Of a stretch of DNA of 64,000 nucleotides, positions 1 through 9,142 are shown piece by piece; positions within the stretch are counted from its first letter, which is position 1; the number at the start of each line of letters is the position of its first letter. This DNA comes from a bacterium (lineage in GTDB: Bacteria; Desulfobacterota; Desulfocorpusculales; Desulfocorpusculum), in the NCBI GenBank assembly GCA_037481695.1, contig JBBFLE010000008.1, forward strand, positions 1 to 64,000, read 5' to 3'. A program made the position numbers and the translations under genes. A model generated the notes under the pieces. It worked only from the letters and a program-made list of their open reading frames with translations, was not told the origin of the DNA and searched no databases.

Positions 1-146
1 TCTTGTCAACCCCTCTTTAAAGGAAAAGCGCCCTTTTTTCTAGCCCCAAAAATTTACACAAAAGTTTTTACACCACCCAGCCAGTCCTGGCAAGCCGGAG
101 CTGATACTGTTAAGTTGAGCCTTAACTAGCAAGACATTCATCCCAA

Positions 147-1238
147 TTACTTAATGATTCGCTGCATTAGTCGCCAGCCTTTTCCCACGGACCTGAGCGG
201 CAGCATCATCAACCACCGAGCGCGATTGCACCGGGGTCCCAGATGATCCTTCCAGAGTCGATGCCCATAATACAAGAATTTGAGCAGAGCACGAGCTGTG
301 AGATAATAGCGTGAACTCAGAAGGCATTCGATGTCATCCACTCTTCGGGTAGTTATACGAAGCCTACCAGCGGCAATGTCCTTGCGCATTTCCTCTATTT
401 GTGTAGGATGCGAACCGACAAACCGCTCCAGCCAACTCGGATAAGCATAAACATTGTGAACCCGAAAGGGTTCTTCCAGGTGAAGGAAATTACGCTGTGC
501 CCATTCTCGCGATGCTCGTGCATGGGTCGCCCATTCGGCTTGACTGTAGTAGTTACATTTGTCCTGCACTTGTTTAGGAAAGACTAAAGAGTAATGGTAT
601 AGAAAGATTCCTTGTTGAGCCAATTGATATCCGTTTACCCACTTTAGTTCACGTAAATCTCGCCCTTGGGAATCATGCACGGTCGGGGGACGATGAGTTA
701 CATATCGGTGGCCTGGTCCCCATTTGAAAAGTCGGTGATATATCTCAGCTCCCCGCCGCAAATACCATCCATTAGTTATGTAATCAAAACCTCCCCAAAA
801 AGTGATGCTCTTAAAAGACACCGCGGTAATGTTGGGCTCACGTCTAAGCATCTCCAAGACGGCCCCCATGTCTTCTGGTTTGTAAAACTCATCTACGTCA
901 ATCTGCCAAAGATATTCCCCCGTCGCCCGTTTAGCATAAGCATGGCTTTGCTCATGCTTTTCTCCCGGCCAAAAGCCGTCAGGATACCCCTCATCTTCAG
1001 CCGTAATGATGATAAGCTTGTTCTCACAATCCTCTTGGTCCTTGAAGGACCTCAAGGTGTGCAGTGTACCATCGGTCGAATGGCCATCGGGCGTGGCAAT
1101 GTCGGCAGCAGCTCGCACTGCGCCTTCCACGACGATGATTTCGTGAGCAAACCGATACAATGCTCGCAAGTTGTAACGGATAAAAGGCTCCCCGTTGAGC
1201 ACGATCATTCCATAGGTAACCTTGGGTAACATGGTCAT
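147..1238 (-). CDS. glycosyltransferase, GT2-like (GT-A fold)
   Basis: Predicted cytoplasmic sugar transferase of 363 aa. The N-terminus has the GT-A beginning (YGMIVLNGEPF, residues 9-19, then IIVVEGA at 34-40). A DVD metal/nucleotide-binding motif sits at 114-116 in the context WQIDVDEFY. It is the last gene of the polysaccharide locus and follows the broken asnB at a 13-nt gap. Donor and acceptor cannot be told from sequence. The ATG at 1238 or the ATG two codons later could be the start. No terminator with a T-tract is evident in the 146 nt between its stop and the window edge. Confidence 0.8.
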   Translation of the reverse strand: MTMLPKVTYGMIVLNGEPFIRYNLRALYRFAHEIIVVEGAVRAAADIATPDGHSTDGTLHTLRSFKDQEDCENKLIIITAEDEGYPDGFWPGEKHEQSHAYAKRATGEYLWQIDVDEFYKPEDMGAVLEMLRREPNITAVSFKSITFWGGFDYITNGWYLRRGAEIYHRLFKWGPGHRYVTHRPPTVHDSQGRDLRELKWVNGYQLAQQGIFLYHYSLVFPKQVQDKCNYYSQAEWATHARASREWAQRNFLHLEEPFRVHNVYAYPSWLERFVGSHPTQIEEMRKDIAAGRLRITTRRVDDIECLLSSRYYLTARALLKFLYYGHRLWKDHLGPRCNRARWLMMLPLRSVGKGWRLMQRIIK

Positions 1239-1251
1239 CTCTAACAGGACC

Positions 1252-2316
1252 TTACAAGTGGCGACGTGCTACGTGAGAGACTAAAAAAGAGCGAACAGCG
1301 GACGAATCAGCATAGGGCTCGCCATAATGGCGTGCCAGCGCTGGTAACAAATGAACGACATCTCCTTCAACGATTTCTGGGTAATGCTTCGTGCCGCAGA
1401 TTTCCGCGGCCTGTTAAGCATATGGCAGCTCATTATACGCTTTTTCGCGAAAACCGATGCTGTAGGTGTGGACGGGCTCGCCGCTCAGTTTGGCCATCAA
1501 GGCAACAACAACGCTGCTATCCACCCCTCCACTCAGCAATGCACCCAGAGGAACATCGGCAATCATGCGCAGACGCACCGCCTCCGTCAGCTTTTCCTCT
1601 AGACCGTCCAATGCGTCCTGCTCTGAAATCCGAACTTTGCGGGTGTAATCTACATCCCAGTAACGCTCCAGATACAGGCCGTGTTCATCAAACAGGGCAT
1701 AATGGGCCGGCGGCAGTTTGCGGATCGATTTGTAGATAGTCCAAGGGGCGGGAATGTACTGTAACTGCAGATACAGCTCCAATGCCTCCATATCCATCTC
1801 CTGACTGACATTTGGATGTCGTGCCAGGGGGTCGATCTCAGAGCAGAATACGATGCCACCACTAACCAAGGCATAATTGAGGGGTTTCTTTCCGGTGCGG
1901 TCGCGTGCCAAAAACAGGCACTGGTTACGCTCGTCCCATATCGCAAAAGCGAACATACCTCGCAGTTTCTTGAGACACGCCACACCGTGCCTCCGGTACA
2001 GGGCAAGGATGACCTCGGTGTCCGATTTCGACCGAAAGGTGTCACCCAGATCCTGGCATTCCTTTCGCAGCATCTGGAAATTGTAAATCTCACCAACGAT
2101 GCAATTGCCGGTTTCGGGATCCAACATGGGCTGATGCCCGTGAGGGGTGAGGTCGACGATGCTCAACCTGGCATGGCCAAGCACACATTGCCTGCCTGGC
2201 GATACCCAGACCGCCGAATGGTCAGGCCCTCGGTGGCGGATAGCCTGAACCATTTGCCTTAATGCCTCAAGAGAGGGTTCTCTGTCATAGGCTACATGTC
2301 CAGCAATACCACACAC
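1252..2316 (-). pseudogene. asnB: asnB-like glutamine-dependent asparagine synthase, broken
   Basis: The reading begins at GTG 2316 behind AGGTGAG, giving the N-terminal Cys2 nucleophile (V/M-CGIAG). The glutaminase domain is followed by the synthetase ATP-loop (SGGVDSS). Three defects are visible. First, the segment that should read ...NGEIYN has lost two residues (GNCIVGEIYN), removing the Asn that forms the oxyanion hole. Second, an in-frame TAA at 1414-1416 falls exactly where homologues read YARQ. Third, the same frame continues with recognisable synthetase sequence (QAAEICGTKHY, then GEPYADSSAV) and stops at 1252-1254, so about half of the synthetase domain is absent. Such enzymes often amidate sugars or lipids in polysaccharide loci; this copy cannot make a full protein. 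Confidence 0.85.
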
Positions 2317-2479
2317 GAGCTCACCTTTGCCTGCCACCAATAATGCCCGTCAAATCACATTCGGGCTGGGTTGCGGTCGCTAACTATGCAAAATCCCCAC
2401 AGAGGATAAGGCGATCATCTTTTCGGCTCTATCGCGAAAATATTCATCACAGGCCCTTGTGACCCCCGGCCAGGGCAAA

Positions 2480-2763
2480 CTAAAGGCCCTTCATAGCATG
2501 CTGTTTCGATGTTGTCTGTTCTTGAGTGCGGATCCGATGCTCCCGCGCCAACGCCTTCTTCATGAAATTGTTGCTCGCATGGACGTCTACTCCTAATGCA
2601 CTAATTTGCGCAGGTTGCTAGAGTAAAAGTCCGCCACGCCAAAGAGACTCCCATTGCGCACCCGCATCTGCTCTCCATACGGCTGCTGCTCAAGCCCGGG
2701 ATGCTGGGCATAGAGCCAGCGCAGGAACTCAGGGTAGTCGGTGCTAAGGATAAGGAATTTCAT
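2480..2763 (-). pseudogene. 5' remnant of a large glycosyltransferase
   Basis: From ATG 2761-2763 the frame reads MKFLILSTDYPEFLRWLYAQ and continues to NLRKLVH, then stops at 2593. One frame over, the sequence carries on as GVDVHASNNFMKKALAREHR and ends at the TAG 2480-2482. Read together, the two pieces look like the continuous N-terminus of a family of large glycosyltransferases that begin MKFLILNTDYP. This is judged from memory of the family, not a search. A frameshift near 2590 and the loss of everything after about 95 residues make it a fragment. The 160 nt between it and asnB hold nothing I recognise. Confidence 0.6.
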
Positions 2764-2765
2764 GG

Positions 2766-3713
2766 CTATCTTTGCTTCACCAAAATGGAGAGCCTTAGGC
2801 AACAGGCAAGACGGCCTACTTCAACCGCAATTGGAGCAAACTCTTCAGTCAACCAATTTTGATAAAAGAAATATTTTCTTTTATGCAAAAGTGCGGAAGC
2901 ACCTATTTTTGCGATACGGACAAACGTTTTTGCCACCAGTCCCCATCGCCGTCGACACGATTTAGGACCATGCCGTAAGTACCAGGCTTGTCCTGTAGCA
3001 AAGGCTCTCTTGAGTTGATAAGAGACGGTCATCTTATAATTGGGTACTGCGTGAAACACCAGCAATTGTGGCGAGTAGAAAAAAACAGCATCATCTTTTA
3101 GCTCCCAAATTTTCTCAAAAAGAGCAGTTTCCTCGCCAACAGATAAATATTCCCCTTTCACCCCAACTCTCACATCGAAGCCCTCATACATTTCAAAGAT
3201 TTCTTTTCTAAAAAACATATTGCTGCCGGAGAATGATTCTCCCTTTTTAAGAAATCGTGATTGTTTACCCCACGTTCTGATTTCATACTCATCTTTAAAC
3301 CATTTGGGCTTAGGCAACTCGTAAAAAGGTAATATAGGCCCGCCGATACCAATGGGTGAGGGTTCGACTTCTTCAAAGCAGCGCAGAGCTGTCTCGAGCC
3401 AATCAGCACTTGCTTTGGCATCGTCATCTATAAAAGCCACATATGCTCCACTGGCATAGCGTAGCCCTGTGTTCCTCGCATGTCCCAGTCCAAGGATATC
3501 TTCCCGCACTAATATAATGTTGCAGTCCCGATGCGAAGCTTGAAAGTTCTCCACAACTTCAAGGGTAGCATCCGTCGAAGCATTATCCACAACAATAACT
3601 TCATAGAGATCTCTATTAAGAGTTTGCTTTTTCAGGCTTTCCAAAACTCTCACAATCATATTGGCACGGTTGTAAGTGCAGATGATGACCGATATCTGAA
3701 TCACTTTTACCAA
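2766..3713 (-). CDS. glycosyltransferase family 2
   Basis: A 315-aa GT-A enzyme. The N-terminus SVIICTYNRA (residues 8-17), VVDNASTDAT (41-50) and the IDDD motif (95-98) form the nucleotide-sugar and metal site. A basic, hydrophobic C-terminal part from about residue 230 may touch the membrane. It starts inside the last codons of the upstream GT2 gene (7-nt overlap), so the two are co-translated. The gene is clearly AT-richer than the wecB and methyltransferase genes further upstream, which suggests a different origin. Sugar specificity cannot be assigned. Confidence 0.88.
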   Translation of the reverse strand: MVKVIQISVIICTYNRANMIVRVLESLKKQTLNRDLYEVIVVDNASTDATLEVVENFQASHRDCNIILVREDILGLGHARNTGLRYASGAYVAFIDDDAKASADWLETALRCFEEVEPSPIGIGGPILPFYELPKPKWFKDEYEIRTWGKQSRFLKKGESFSGSNMFFRKEIFEMYEGFDVRVGVKGEYLSVGEETALFEKIWELKDDAVFFYSPQLLVFHAVPNYKMTVSYQLKRAFATGQAWYLRHGPKSCRRRWGLVAKTFVRIAKIGASALLHKRKYFFYQNWLTEEFAPIAVEVGRLACCLRLSILVKQR

Positions 3714-4570
3714 ATCCTTAACACTACACCAAAGGCAATCTTAGAAACAAAGAGACCTGGGGAATACCACATCGCCCGGAGCAAATACTCCAGCTCCCTC
3801 TTCTTGTCATGGCGCGCACGTGCCAGCTCAGCCAGACGCAAATAACCCTTGGCCCTACCGGTCCTGCCCGCCCATCTCATATGAGCACAGTTTCGGGCCA
3901 AAGCCTTTTCAGTTGCTAGCCTGATTTCTCTCTGGTGCTTTGCTGTCAATGATCGGCCATGGCGTCGATAAAGGTACAGATCTTTGTGCAAGGGTTGTAA
4001 TCGGAACCAAATTGATGCTCTTAGCCAAAAATCATAGTCCTCTGCCAAAAATAGGTCCTCAGCGTATCCACCAATTTTTTCGTAGACCCTGCGTCGATAA
4101 AGAAAACATGGTCCGATAGCGTTTCCTCGCAAGAGCAATTCCGGGTCAGAGATCGTCACTCGGCCAAGGAGATTGTCTTCGTCATCAATATTGCTATAAT
4201 CCGTATAAACAATGTCGATTCCAGGATGAGATTCCAAAACGGCCACCATTTCATCAAGCGCCTGCGGACGGTAGCAGTTGTCGTCAGAAGTCCAAGTCAG
4301 GTAAAGGCCCTTTGCTTCGGCAAAACCCGTATTTAACCCGGCTGGCAACCCGCGGTTTGTCTCGTGTCGCACGGAACGAATACGATTGCCGTCTCCCCCC
4401 ACATATCGGGCGATTTGGGCTTGTGTATCATCGGTTGATCCATCGTCCACGATGATGAGTTCCCAGTTGGAATATGTTTGGGACAGACAACTCTGAACTG
4501 CTTGATCCAAATATCCTGAGCCACCATTATAGGTTGGCAATACGATGGAAACTAATGGGTTGCGCGTCAT
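3707..4570 (-). CDS. glycosyltransferase family 2
   Basis: A 287-aa GT-A enzyme with VSIVLPTYNG (residues 7-16), IIVDDGSTDDT (39-49) and TSDDN (94-98) at the donor and metal site. This length and motif order are usual for small rhamnosyl-, galactosyl- or N-acetylhexosaminyl-transferases, so the substrate stays open. The ATG overlaps the wecB stop by 4 nt and the gene overlaps the next GT2 by 7 nt. The tightly packed block wecB-GT2-GT2 is likely a single transcript making one glycan. Confidence 0.88.
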   Translation of the reverse strand: MTRNPLVSIVLPTYNGGSGYLDQAVQSCLSQTYSNWELIIVDDGSTDDTQAQIARYVGGDGNRIRSVRHETNRGLPAGLNTGFAEAKGLYLTWTSDDNCYRPQALDEMVAVLESHPGIDIVYTDYSNIDDEDNLLGRVTISDPELLLRGNAIGPCFLYRRRVYEKIGGYAEDLFLAEDYDFWLRASIWFRLQPLHKDLYLYRRHGRSLTAKHQREIRLATEKALARNCAHMRWAGRTGRAKGYLRLAELARARHDKKRELEYLLRAMWYSPGLFVSKIAFGVVLRIW

Positions 4571-5688
4571 GCTCTTGTACGCTTTAACAAAGCTGATACG
4601 ATCCTTTTCGCGGCCTTTCCGTCACCGTACGGGTTCATACCCCTCGTCATAGCCGCGTATGCATCTGCATCTGTCAGAAGCCGAGTGGCCTCCTCCATTA
4701 TGCGACGGCGCTCGGTACCAACCAATCGGGCTACACCTGATGTAATCGCCTCAGGCCGCTCAGTGGTCTCACGCATAACTAGGACCGGTACGCCCAGGCT
4801 CGGGGCTTCCTCCTGAATGCCGCCCGAGTCGGTCAAGATCAGGGCTGAACGCTTCATCAAATGGACAAAAGAGAGATAGTCCAGCGGCTCCGGTAGGCTC
4901 ACGTTTGGCAGGCCGGAGAGAATTTCCAATACCGGGCGGCGCACATTGGGATTTAAGTGCACGGGGTAGACAAAATGCACGCCATCCGAAGAGAATTTCA
5001 TGGCCAGTTCCCGAATCGCGAGGCAAATCTCCCGTAAGGGCGATCCAAAACTTTCCCGCCGGTGGGCTGTGATCAAGATCAGACGAAGGTCGTTAGGAAT
5101 ACCGGCCAAAGGGCCATTAGACCAGTCATACGGTTGCGCGGCCACGGCCAACAGGGCATCAATCACCGTGTTCCCCGTCACCAGGATTCGGTCTTCCGGG
5201 CAACCTTCTCGCAGCAGAGCCTGCCGGGCACGCTCCGTAGGAGCGAAGAGAAGGTCTGCTAGGCTGTCGGCAATGCGCCGGTTCACTTCCTCTGGAAATG
5301 GCCTGAACCGATCACCAGTGCGCAGGCCCGCTTCAACATGTCCAAAGGGCACCCTATGATAATAAGCCACCAGCGCGGCCACCAGAACAGTTGTTGTATC
5401 ACCCTGGGCAAGTATCCAATCGGGTCGTATCTCTTTCACAACGGGATCCAGTCTTGTGAAAATATCGGCGGTCAACTGGGACAAAGCCTGATCAGGCCGC
5501 ATGATGTTCAAATCGTAATCTGGCTGGATGTCAAACAGTCCCAGAACCTGGTCCAGCATCTCCCGATGCTGACCGGTAACGCAAACCACCGATCGCACCC
5601 GATCCTGATGCCCGGCAAGTTCCCTGATCACAGGAGCCATCTTGATTGCTTCTGGACGTGTACCAATCACGCTGAGGACGCTTAACAC
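4567..5688 (-). CDS. wecB: UDP-N-acetylglucosamine 2-epimerase (non-hydrolysing)
   Basis: Interconverts UDP-GlcNAc and UDP-ManNAc in the cytoplasm to feed surface-glycan synthesis. It has 373 aa, the normal family length. Motifs in order are GTRPEAIKMAPV (9-20), VTGQHREMLDQV, QGDTTT, HVEAGLRTGD, PEEVNRRIAD, then the C-terminal UDP-binding stretch TDSGGIQEEAPSLG followed by RETTERPEA. All expected catalytic carboxylates and the DSGGIQEE loop are intact. It overlaps the upstream toroid-methyltransferase gene by 7 nt and the downstream GT2 by 4 nt. No UDP-ManNAc dehydrogenase is in this locus. The Ugd at 22.1 kb is a UDP-glucose type by motif. Confidence 0.96.
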   Translation of the reverse strand: MLSVLSVIGTRPEAIKMAPVIRELAGHQDRVRSVVCVTGQHREMLDQVLGLFDIQPDYDLNIMRPDQALSQLTADIFTRLDPVVKEIRPDWILAQGDTTTVLVAALVAYYHRVPFGHVEAGLRTGDRFRPFPEEVNRRIADSLADLLFAPTERARQALLREGCPEDRILVTGNTVIDALLAVAAQPYDWSNGPLAGIPNDLRLILITAHRRESFGSPLREICLAIRELAMKFSSDGVHFVYPVHLNPNVRRPVLEILSGLPNVSLPEPLDYLSFVHLMKRSALILTDSGGIQEEAPSLGVPVLVMRETTERPEAITSGVARLVGTERRRIMEEATRLLTDADAYAAMTRGMNPYGDGKAAKRIVSALLKRTRA

Positions 5689-7940
5689 CCGGGCCCCCCA
5701 GGATACTTCACGCCAATGGTTACCAGCAGATAGCCCTGATTGCAGTCTCGTAACTCTTCCAGCGACATGCTTTCTATCCAGCTTGATAAGGCCTTGCGAA
5801 GCGGATGATCAGCAGGCAGAAAGGAGAGAGCATGTTTTTCTCCTACGGAGCATTCCGACATCACATACAGCCCTACAGCCTCAAAGTCTTCACGAAGCGA
5901 AAGGATGGGTATCTCCAGGCCGTAGGGCCAGCGCCCCTCCCGTTCCATCAACGCCTTGCCCATCCGATAAGCCACGCTGGCGGCGTTGGGGACCAGCGAG
6001 ATCACGCGGCCGCGCGCCACGCGGCGCCACTCCCGCAGCATGGCGCGGCGCTCTGCCGGTGTAAAGTGTTCCAGCAGGCCTGAACTCCACACACAGTCGA
6101 AAAAGTCATTTGGGAACGGCAACGGTTGCTGGGCGTCGCTGCACACGGCTTCAAGCCTCAGGCCCAGGTCCGCGGCGCAAGCTTGGGCGAAATCCAAGCT
6201 CTGCTGGCTGATGTCCAGGATGGTTACCTGGCGGCCGGCCAGCGCCAGACCCAGCGAAATCTCACCAGTGCCGCTGCCAATCTCCAGGACGCGTTCCCCG
6301 GGCGCCGTCGCCAGCAGCACCTCCAGTGCCCACGGCGTACGTTGATTGCTGCGCACACGTTCAATGAGCGCCTGGCGGTCGGCTTTTGCCACCAGGGTCT
6401 CGTTCCAGGCGGCACCGCTGAGAGGGGAGCGTTTCTGGCCGCGCCAAGCCAACATCAAACCGTCGGCAGGATGGCCCTCGTAGCCGACCGGTTCCCAAGC
6501 GACGTTGTCGCAACCCCGGCGCAGCAAGGCGGCCAGTTCTTCCGCCGCCGGCCAGCGCTCCCACGGCGGACAAGCCAGGCGCCCCCATTGCGTCTGCTGC
6601 TTGTCCACGATGACCACCCATCCACCCGGCCGCGCCACACGGATCATCTCGGCCACTGCGGCCTGCAGGTTGGTCGAATGTTCGATCGCTTCCACGGAAA
6701 AGACCACGTCGAAGTGATCGTCGGCGCAGGGGATCGCCTCCAGCGCGCCCTGACGGGCGGCAATATCGGCCGGGATGTGTGCCAGCAGAGCTGGCGAGAT
6801 GTCCACGCCCATACAGTCGGCGGCAGGATGAACTGCCTTGATGGCCTTCAGGAAACGGCCCTTGCCGCACCCCACCTCCAGAACCCGGTCGTGGGGCCGG
6901 ATGACGGCCAGGAGCGCCTGCAGACGGCGGTCGTCAGCCGCAACCGTCTCGGGGAAGATATGGGCGTTGCGCTCGAAGAACGCTAGCGTCCGCAGGAGAT
7001 GGGCGTCCAGGTAGAATTTGGCCGCCCAGGACAGTTCGACATTAGGAAAGTAGTCTGCACCTGGGCCATTGCTCCCGAGAAAACCGCCAGAGGGCTGCTG
7101 ATGCGCCTCCAGCCAGGCCAGCGCCTTGTCAGCGGGCTCCCACTGGCCGACCTTGTACCAGCAGATCGCCAGTTGCGCAAGGCCGGGGGTGCAGACCCAG
7201 CGAACGCCTGCCTTGCCTCGCACGGCGCCATCGGCCATCTGCTCCCCGCGCAGCCGGTCCAAGACGGGCAACGCCAGTTCGGCGCGACCTAGCTCAATCA
7301 GGGCTTCCAACTCGTAACCCAGGAAATGGGTCAGGATGTCCATCTGCAGCGCCTGGGGATGCTCGGCGTAATAGTCCAGACAGCGTTCCGCCGCGACCCG
7401 ATAGGTAGGACAGTCCAGCCGGTCGGCGGCCTCGACCAGCGGCGGCAGCGCGTACAGGTGGACGCTCTCGGGGATGTCGCCCTGGCAGCGCACGCCGAAG
7501 CCGCCTCGCCCACCGTCCACCATCCGGCTGCACAGATAGTCGGCGGCGCGGCGGGCCGCCGTCAGCGCGCCGGACTCCAGGTCAGCCCCGGCCAGTAGCC
7601 CGCGCAAGACTTGAGCCGTGTCGAAGACATAGGGCAGGCCGCCGTCCGGGTCGGTATAGGCGCCGTCCCCGCGCTGAATCACCATAAGCCAGCGGAGCAA
7701 TCGCATGGCCAGGTCGCGCTCGCCGTAGCGAAGAAGGGTGGGGATGAGGTAGCCCGTTAACTTTGGATAGGCGTTGGAATGGGCAGAATGGACGCGGATG
7801 CCACCGTTGGGAAGCTCATGAGAGCGCAGCCAGGTGAGGACACGCGATGCACAAGAGAGACGGATTCCGACTCTCCTCACACGCCAATTGCTCAAAACTG
7901 CGTTGATGGATCTGAACAAGCGAAGCCCTTTTCTGCTCAT
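5682..7940 (-). CDS. alpha/alpha-toroid plus two SAM methyltransferase domains (fusion)
   Basis: A 752-aa three-part protein. Residues ~30-325 are helical with repeated Gly/Asp turns (QRGDGAYTDPDGG at 89-101, MADGAVRGKAG at 235-245, QQPSGGFLGS at 281-290). This resembles the toroid of prenyltransferase/terpene-cyclase or glycan-epimerase-like proteins; no DxDD catalytic motif is present. A first class I methyltransferase follows, with motif I VLEVGCGKG at 353-361 and GVDIS at 378-382. The second has motif I VLEIGSGTG at 551-559 and LDIS after it. Both SAM sites look complete. The gene overlaps the GT4 gene by 4 nt and wecB by 7 nt, so it belongs to the glycan operon. A role in O-methylating or capping the glycan chain is inference. 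It is far more GC-rich than the glycosyltransferases around it. Confidence 0.85.
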   Translation of the reverse strand: MSRKGLRLFRSINAVLSNWRVRRVGIRLSCASRVLTWLRSHELPNGGIRVHSAHSNAYPKLTGYLIPTLLRYGERDLAMRLLRWLMVIQRGDGAYTDPDGGLPYVFDTAQVLRGLLAGADLESGALTAARRAADYLCSRMVDGGRGGFGVRCQGDIPESVHLYALPPLVEAADRLDCPTYRVAAERCLDYYAEHPQALQMDILTHFLGYELEALIELGRAELALPVLDRLRGEQMADGAVRGKAGVRWVCTPGLAQLAICWYKVGQWEPADKALAWLEAHQQPSGGFLGSNGPGADYFPNVELSWAAKFYLDAHLLRTLAFFERNAHIFPETVAADDRRLQALLAVIRPHDRVLEVGCGKGRFLKAIKAVHPAADCMGVDISPALLAHIPADIAARQGALEAIPCADDHFDVVFSVEAIEHSTNLQAAVAEMIRVARPGGWVVIVDKQQTQWGRLACPPWERWPAAEELAALLRRGCDNVAWEPVGYEGHPADGLMLAWRGQKRSPLSGAAWNETLVAKADRQALIERVRSNQRTPWALEVLLATAPGERVLEIGSGTGEISLGLALAGRQVTILDISQQSLDFAQACAADLGLRLEAVCSDAQQPLPFPNDFFDCVWSSGLLEHFTPAERRAMLREWRRVARGRVISLVPNAASVAYRMGKALMEREGRWPYGLEIPILSLREDFEAVGLYVMSECSVGEKHALSFLPADHPLRKALSSWIESMSLEELRDCNQGYLLVTIGVKYPGGPGC

Positions 7941-9142
7941 TCTCTTCGAAACCGGTTCGCTTCACGACTGACACGACGAACGATGCGCTTGCCCATAGTC
8001 GGTACGCTGGACTCAGCAAGCGTTTCCTGTGCCCGCCAGATAGCCCATTGGGCCCACTTGCCCAAAGAGAGCGGAGGCATCGCCAGGGAATCCCGATAAA
8101 TTGCCACCTCCATTGCATCAACAATGCTGCGATCAAACCGCTGTGCTGCCTTAACTGCGCCGGCAGATATGGTCTGTCGGTATTCGGTGTCTTCGCAAAC
8201 CTTGCGAATCGCCTCTGCCAACGCGGAGGGGTTCTCATATTCTCTAACTAAACAAGCATTTCCATCATAGGTTAGATACTCATTCATCGGCGCAATGTCG
8301 GAAGTTACGATGGGTGCTCCACAGGCCGCGGCTTCAATGAAAACCATCCCGAATCCTTCCCATCGGCTGGGCACACAAAAGCAGTCGCACCAAGAGTACC
8401 ACAGAGGGAGTTCCGGATTCTTGACGGATCCCACCCAAAAACAGCGATCTGCCACCCCAATCTGCTCGGCAAGAGATATATACGGACTAGCATCGCCCAA
8501 GCCAACAAAAACACATGAGTAATCAGCCGGAAGAAACTGCAGAGCCCGAATAAGCGTATCGAGATTCTTCTCGTGAGATTTTCGTCCCACATGCAAAATG
8601 TGTCTCCCGGGAGGGAAACGACGGGCGATGGATCGAAGACGGTCTTCATCCCTAATGGGATAGAACACCTTCGTATCAACCCTGTTGGGTAACCTCCGAA
8701 TTCGCTTCGGGTCTACCCCTTTTCCCAGAACCAGTTCCTCCACTGCTGCGGATATGCATATTACAAGGTCGGCGTAGCGAACAGACCGATGCAGTAATGA
8801 AGGGTTGGTATCATGCACACTGACAATCACCGGAACATCGGGCAAGCGATAGCGACACGCCAGATCCGCTGGCCAAAATCCACCATAAGCCCGCACAATA
8901 TCAGGTCGGATGTGTCGCAAAACCTTAGAAAATCCACGTTCCGAGGCGCCGATGATGGTCATGCCATATGCTCTCCGTTCACCTTTTTCCAGTGGGCTCA
9001 GTGCGAAGACTTCACGAAACATCTTCTGTGGATTGTAATAGCTCTCCAACCACGAATCGATCCCTTTCCGCTTGTAAGCATCAATAGGGTCAGAAGGAAT
9101 TACAACCAGGCGTAATGCACTACTGCTCAACGAAACCATCAT
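7937..9142 (-). CDS. glycosyltransferase family 4 (GT-B)
   Basis: A retaining GT-B sugar transferase of about 401 aa. The N-terminal half has ALRLVVIPSDPIDAY. The C-terminal donor-binding half includes HVGRKSHEKN, VGLGD and the family motif EGFGMVFIEAAACG with its conserved glutamates. The open frame runs back to 9187, but that upstream part lies within the decayed methyltransferase, so I place the start at ATG 9142 (ATG 9139 or TTG 9130 are possible). It overlaps the dead methyltransferase by 23 nt and the toroid protein gene by 4 nt. Linkage specificity is unknown. Confidence 0.88.
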   Translation of the reverse strand: MMVSLSSSALRLVVIPSDPIDAYKRKGIDSWLESYYNPQKMFREVFALSPLEKGERRAYGMTIIGASERGFSKVLRHIRPDIVRAYGGFWPADLACRYRLPDVPVIVSVHDTNPSLLHRSVRYADLVICISAAVEELVLGKGVDPKRIRRLPNRVDTKVFYPIRDEDRLRSIARRFPPGRHILHVGRKSHEKNLDTLIRALQFLPADYSCVFVGLGDASPYISLAEQIGVADRCFWVGSVKNPELPLWYSWCDCFCVPSRWEGFGMVFIEAAACGAPIVTSDIAPMNEYLTYDGNACLVREYENPSALAEAIRKVCEDTEYRQTISAGAVKAAQRFDRSIVDAMEVAIYRDSLAMPPLSLGKWAQWAIWRAQETLAESSVPTMGKRIVRRVSREANRFRRE

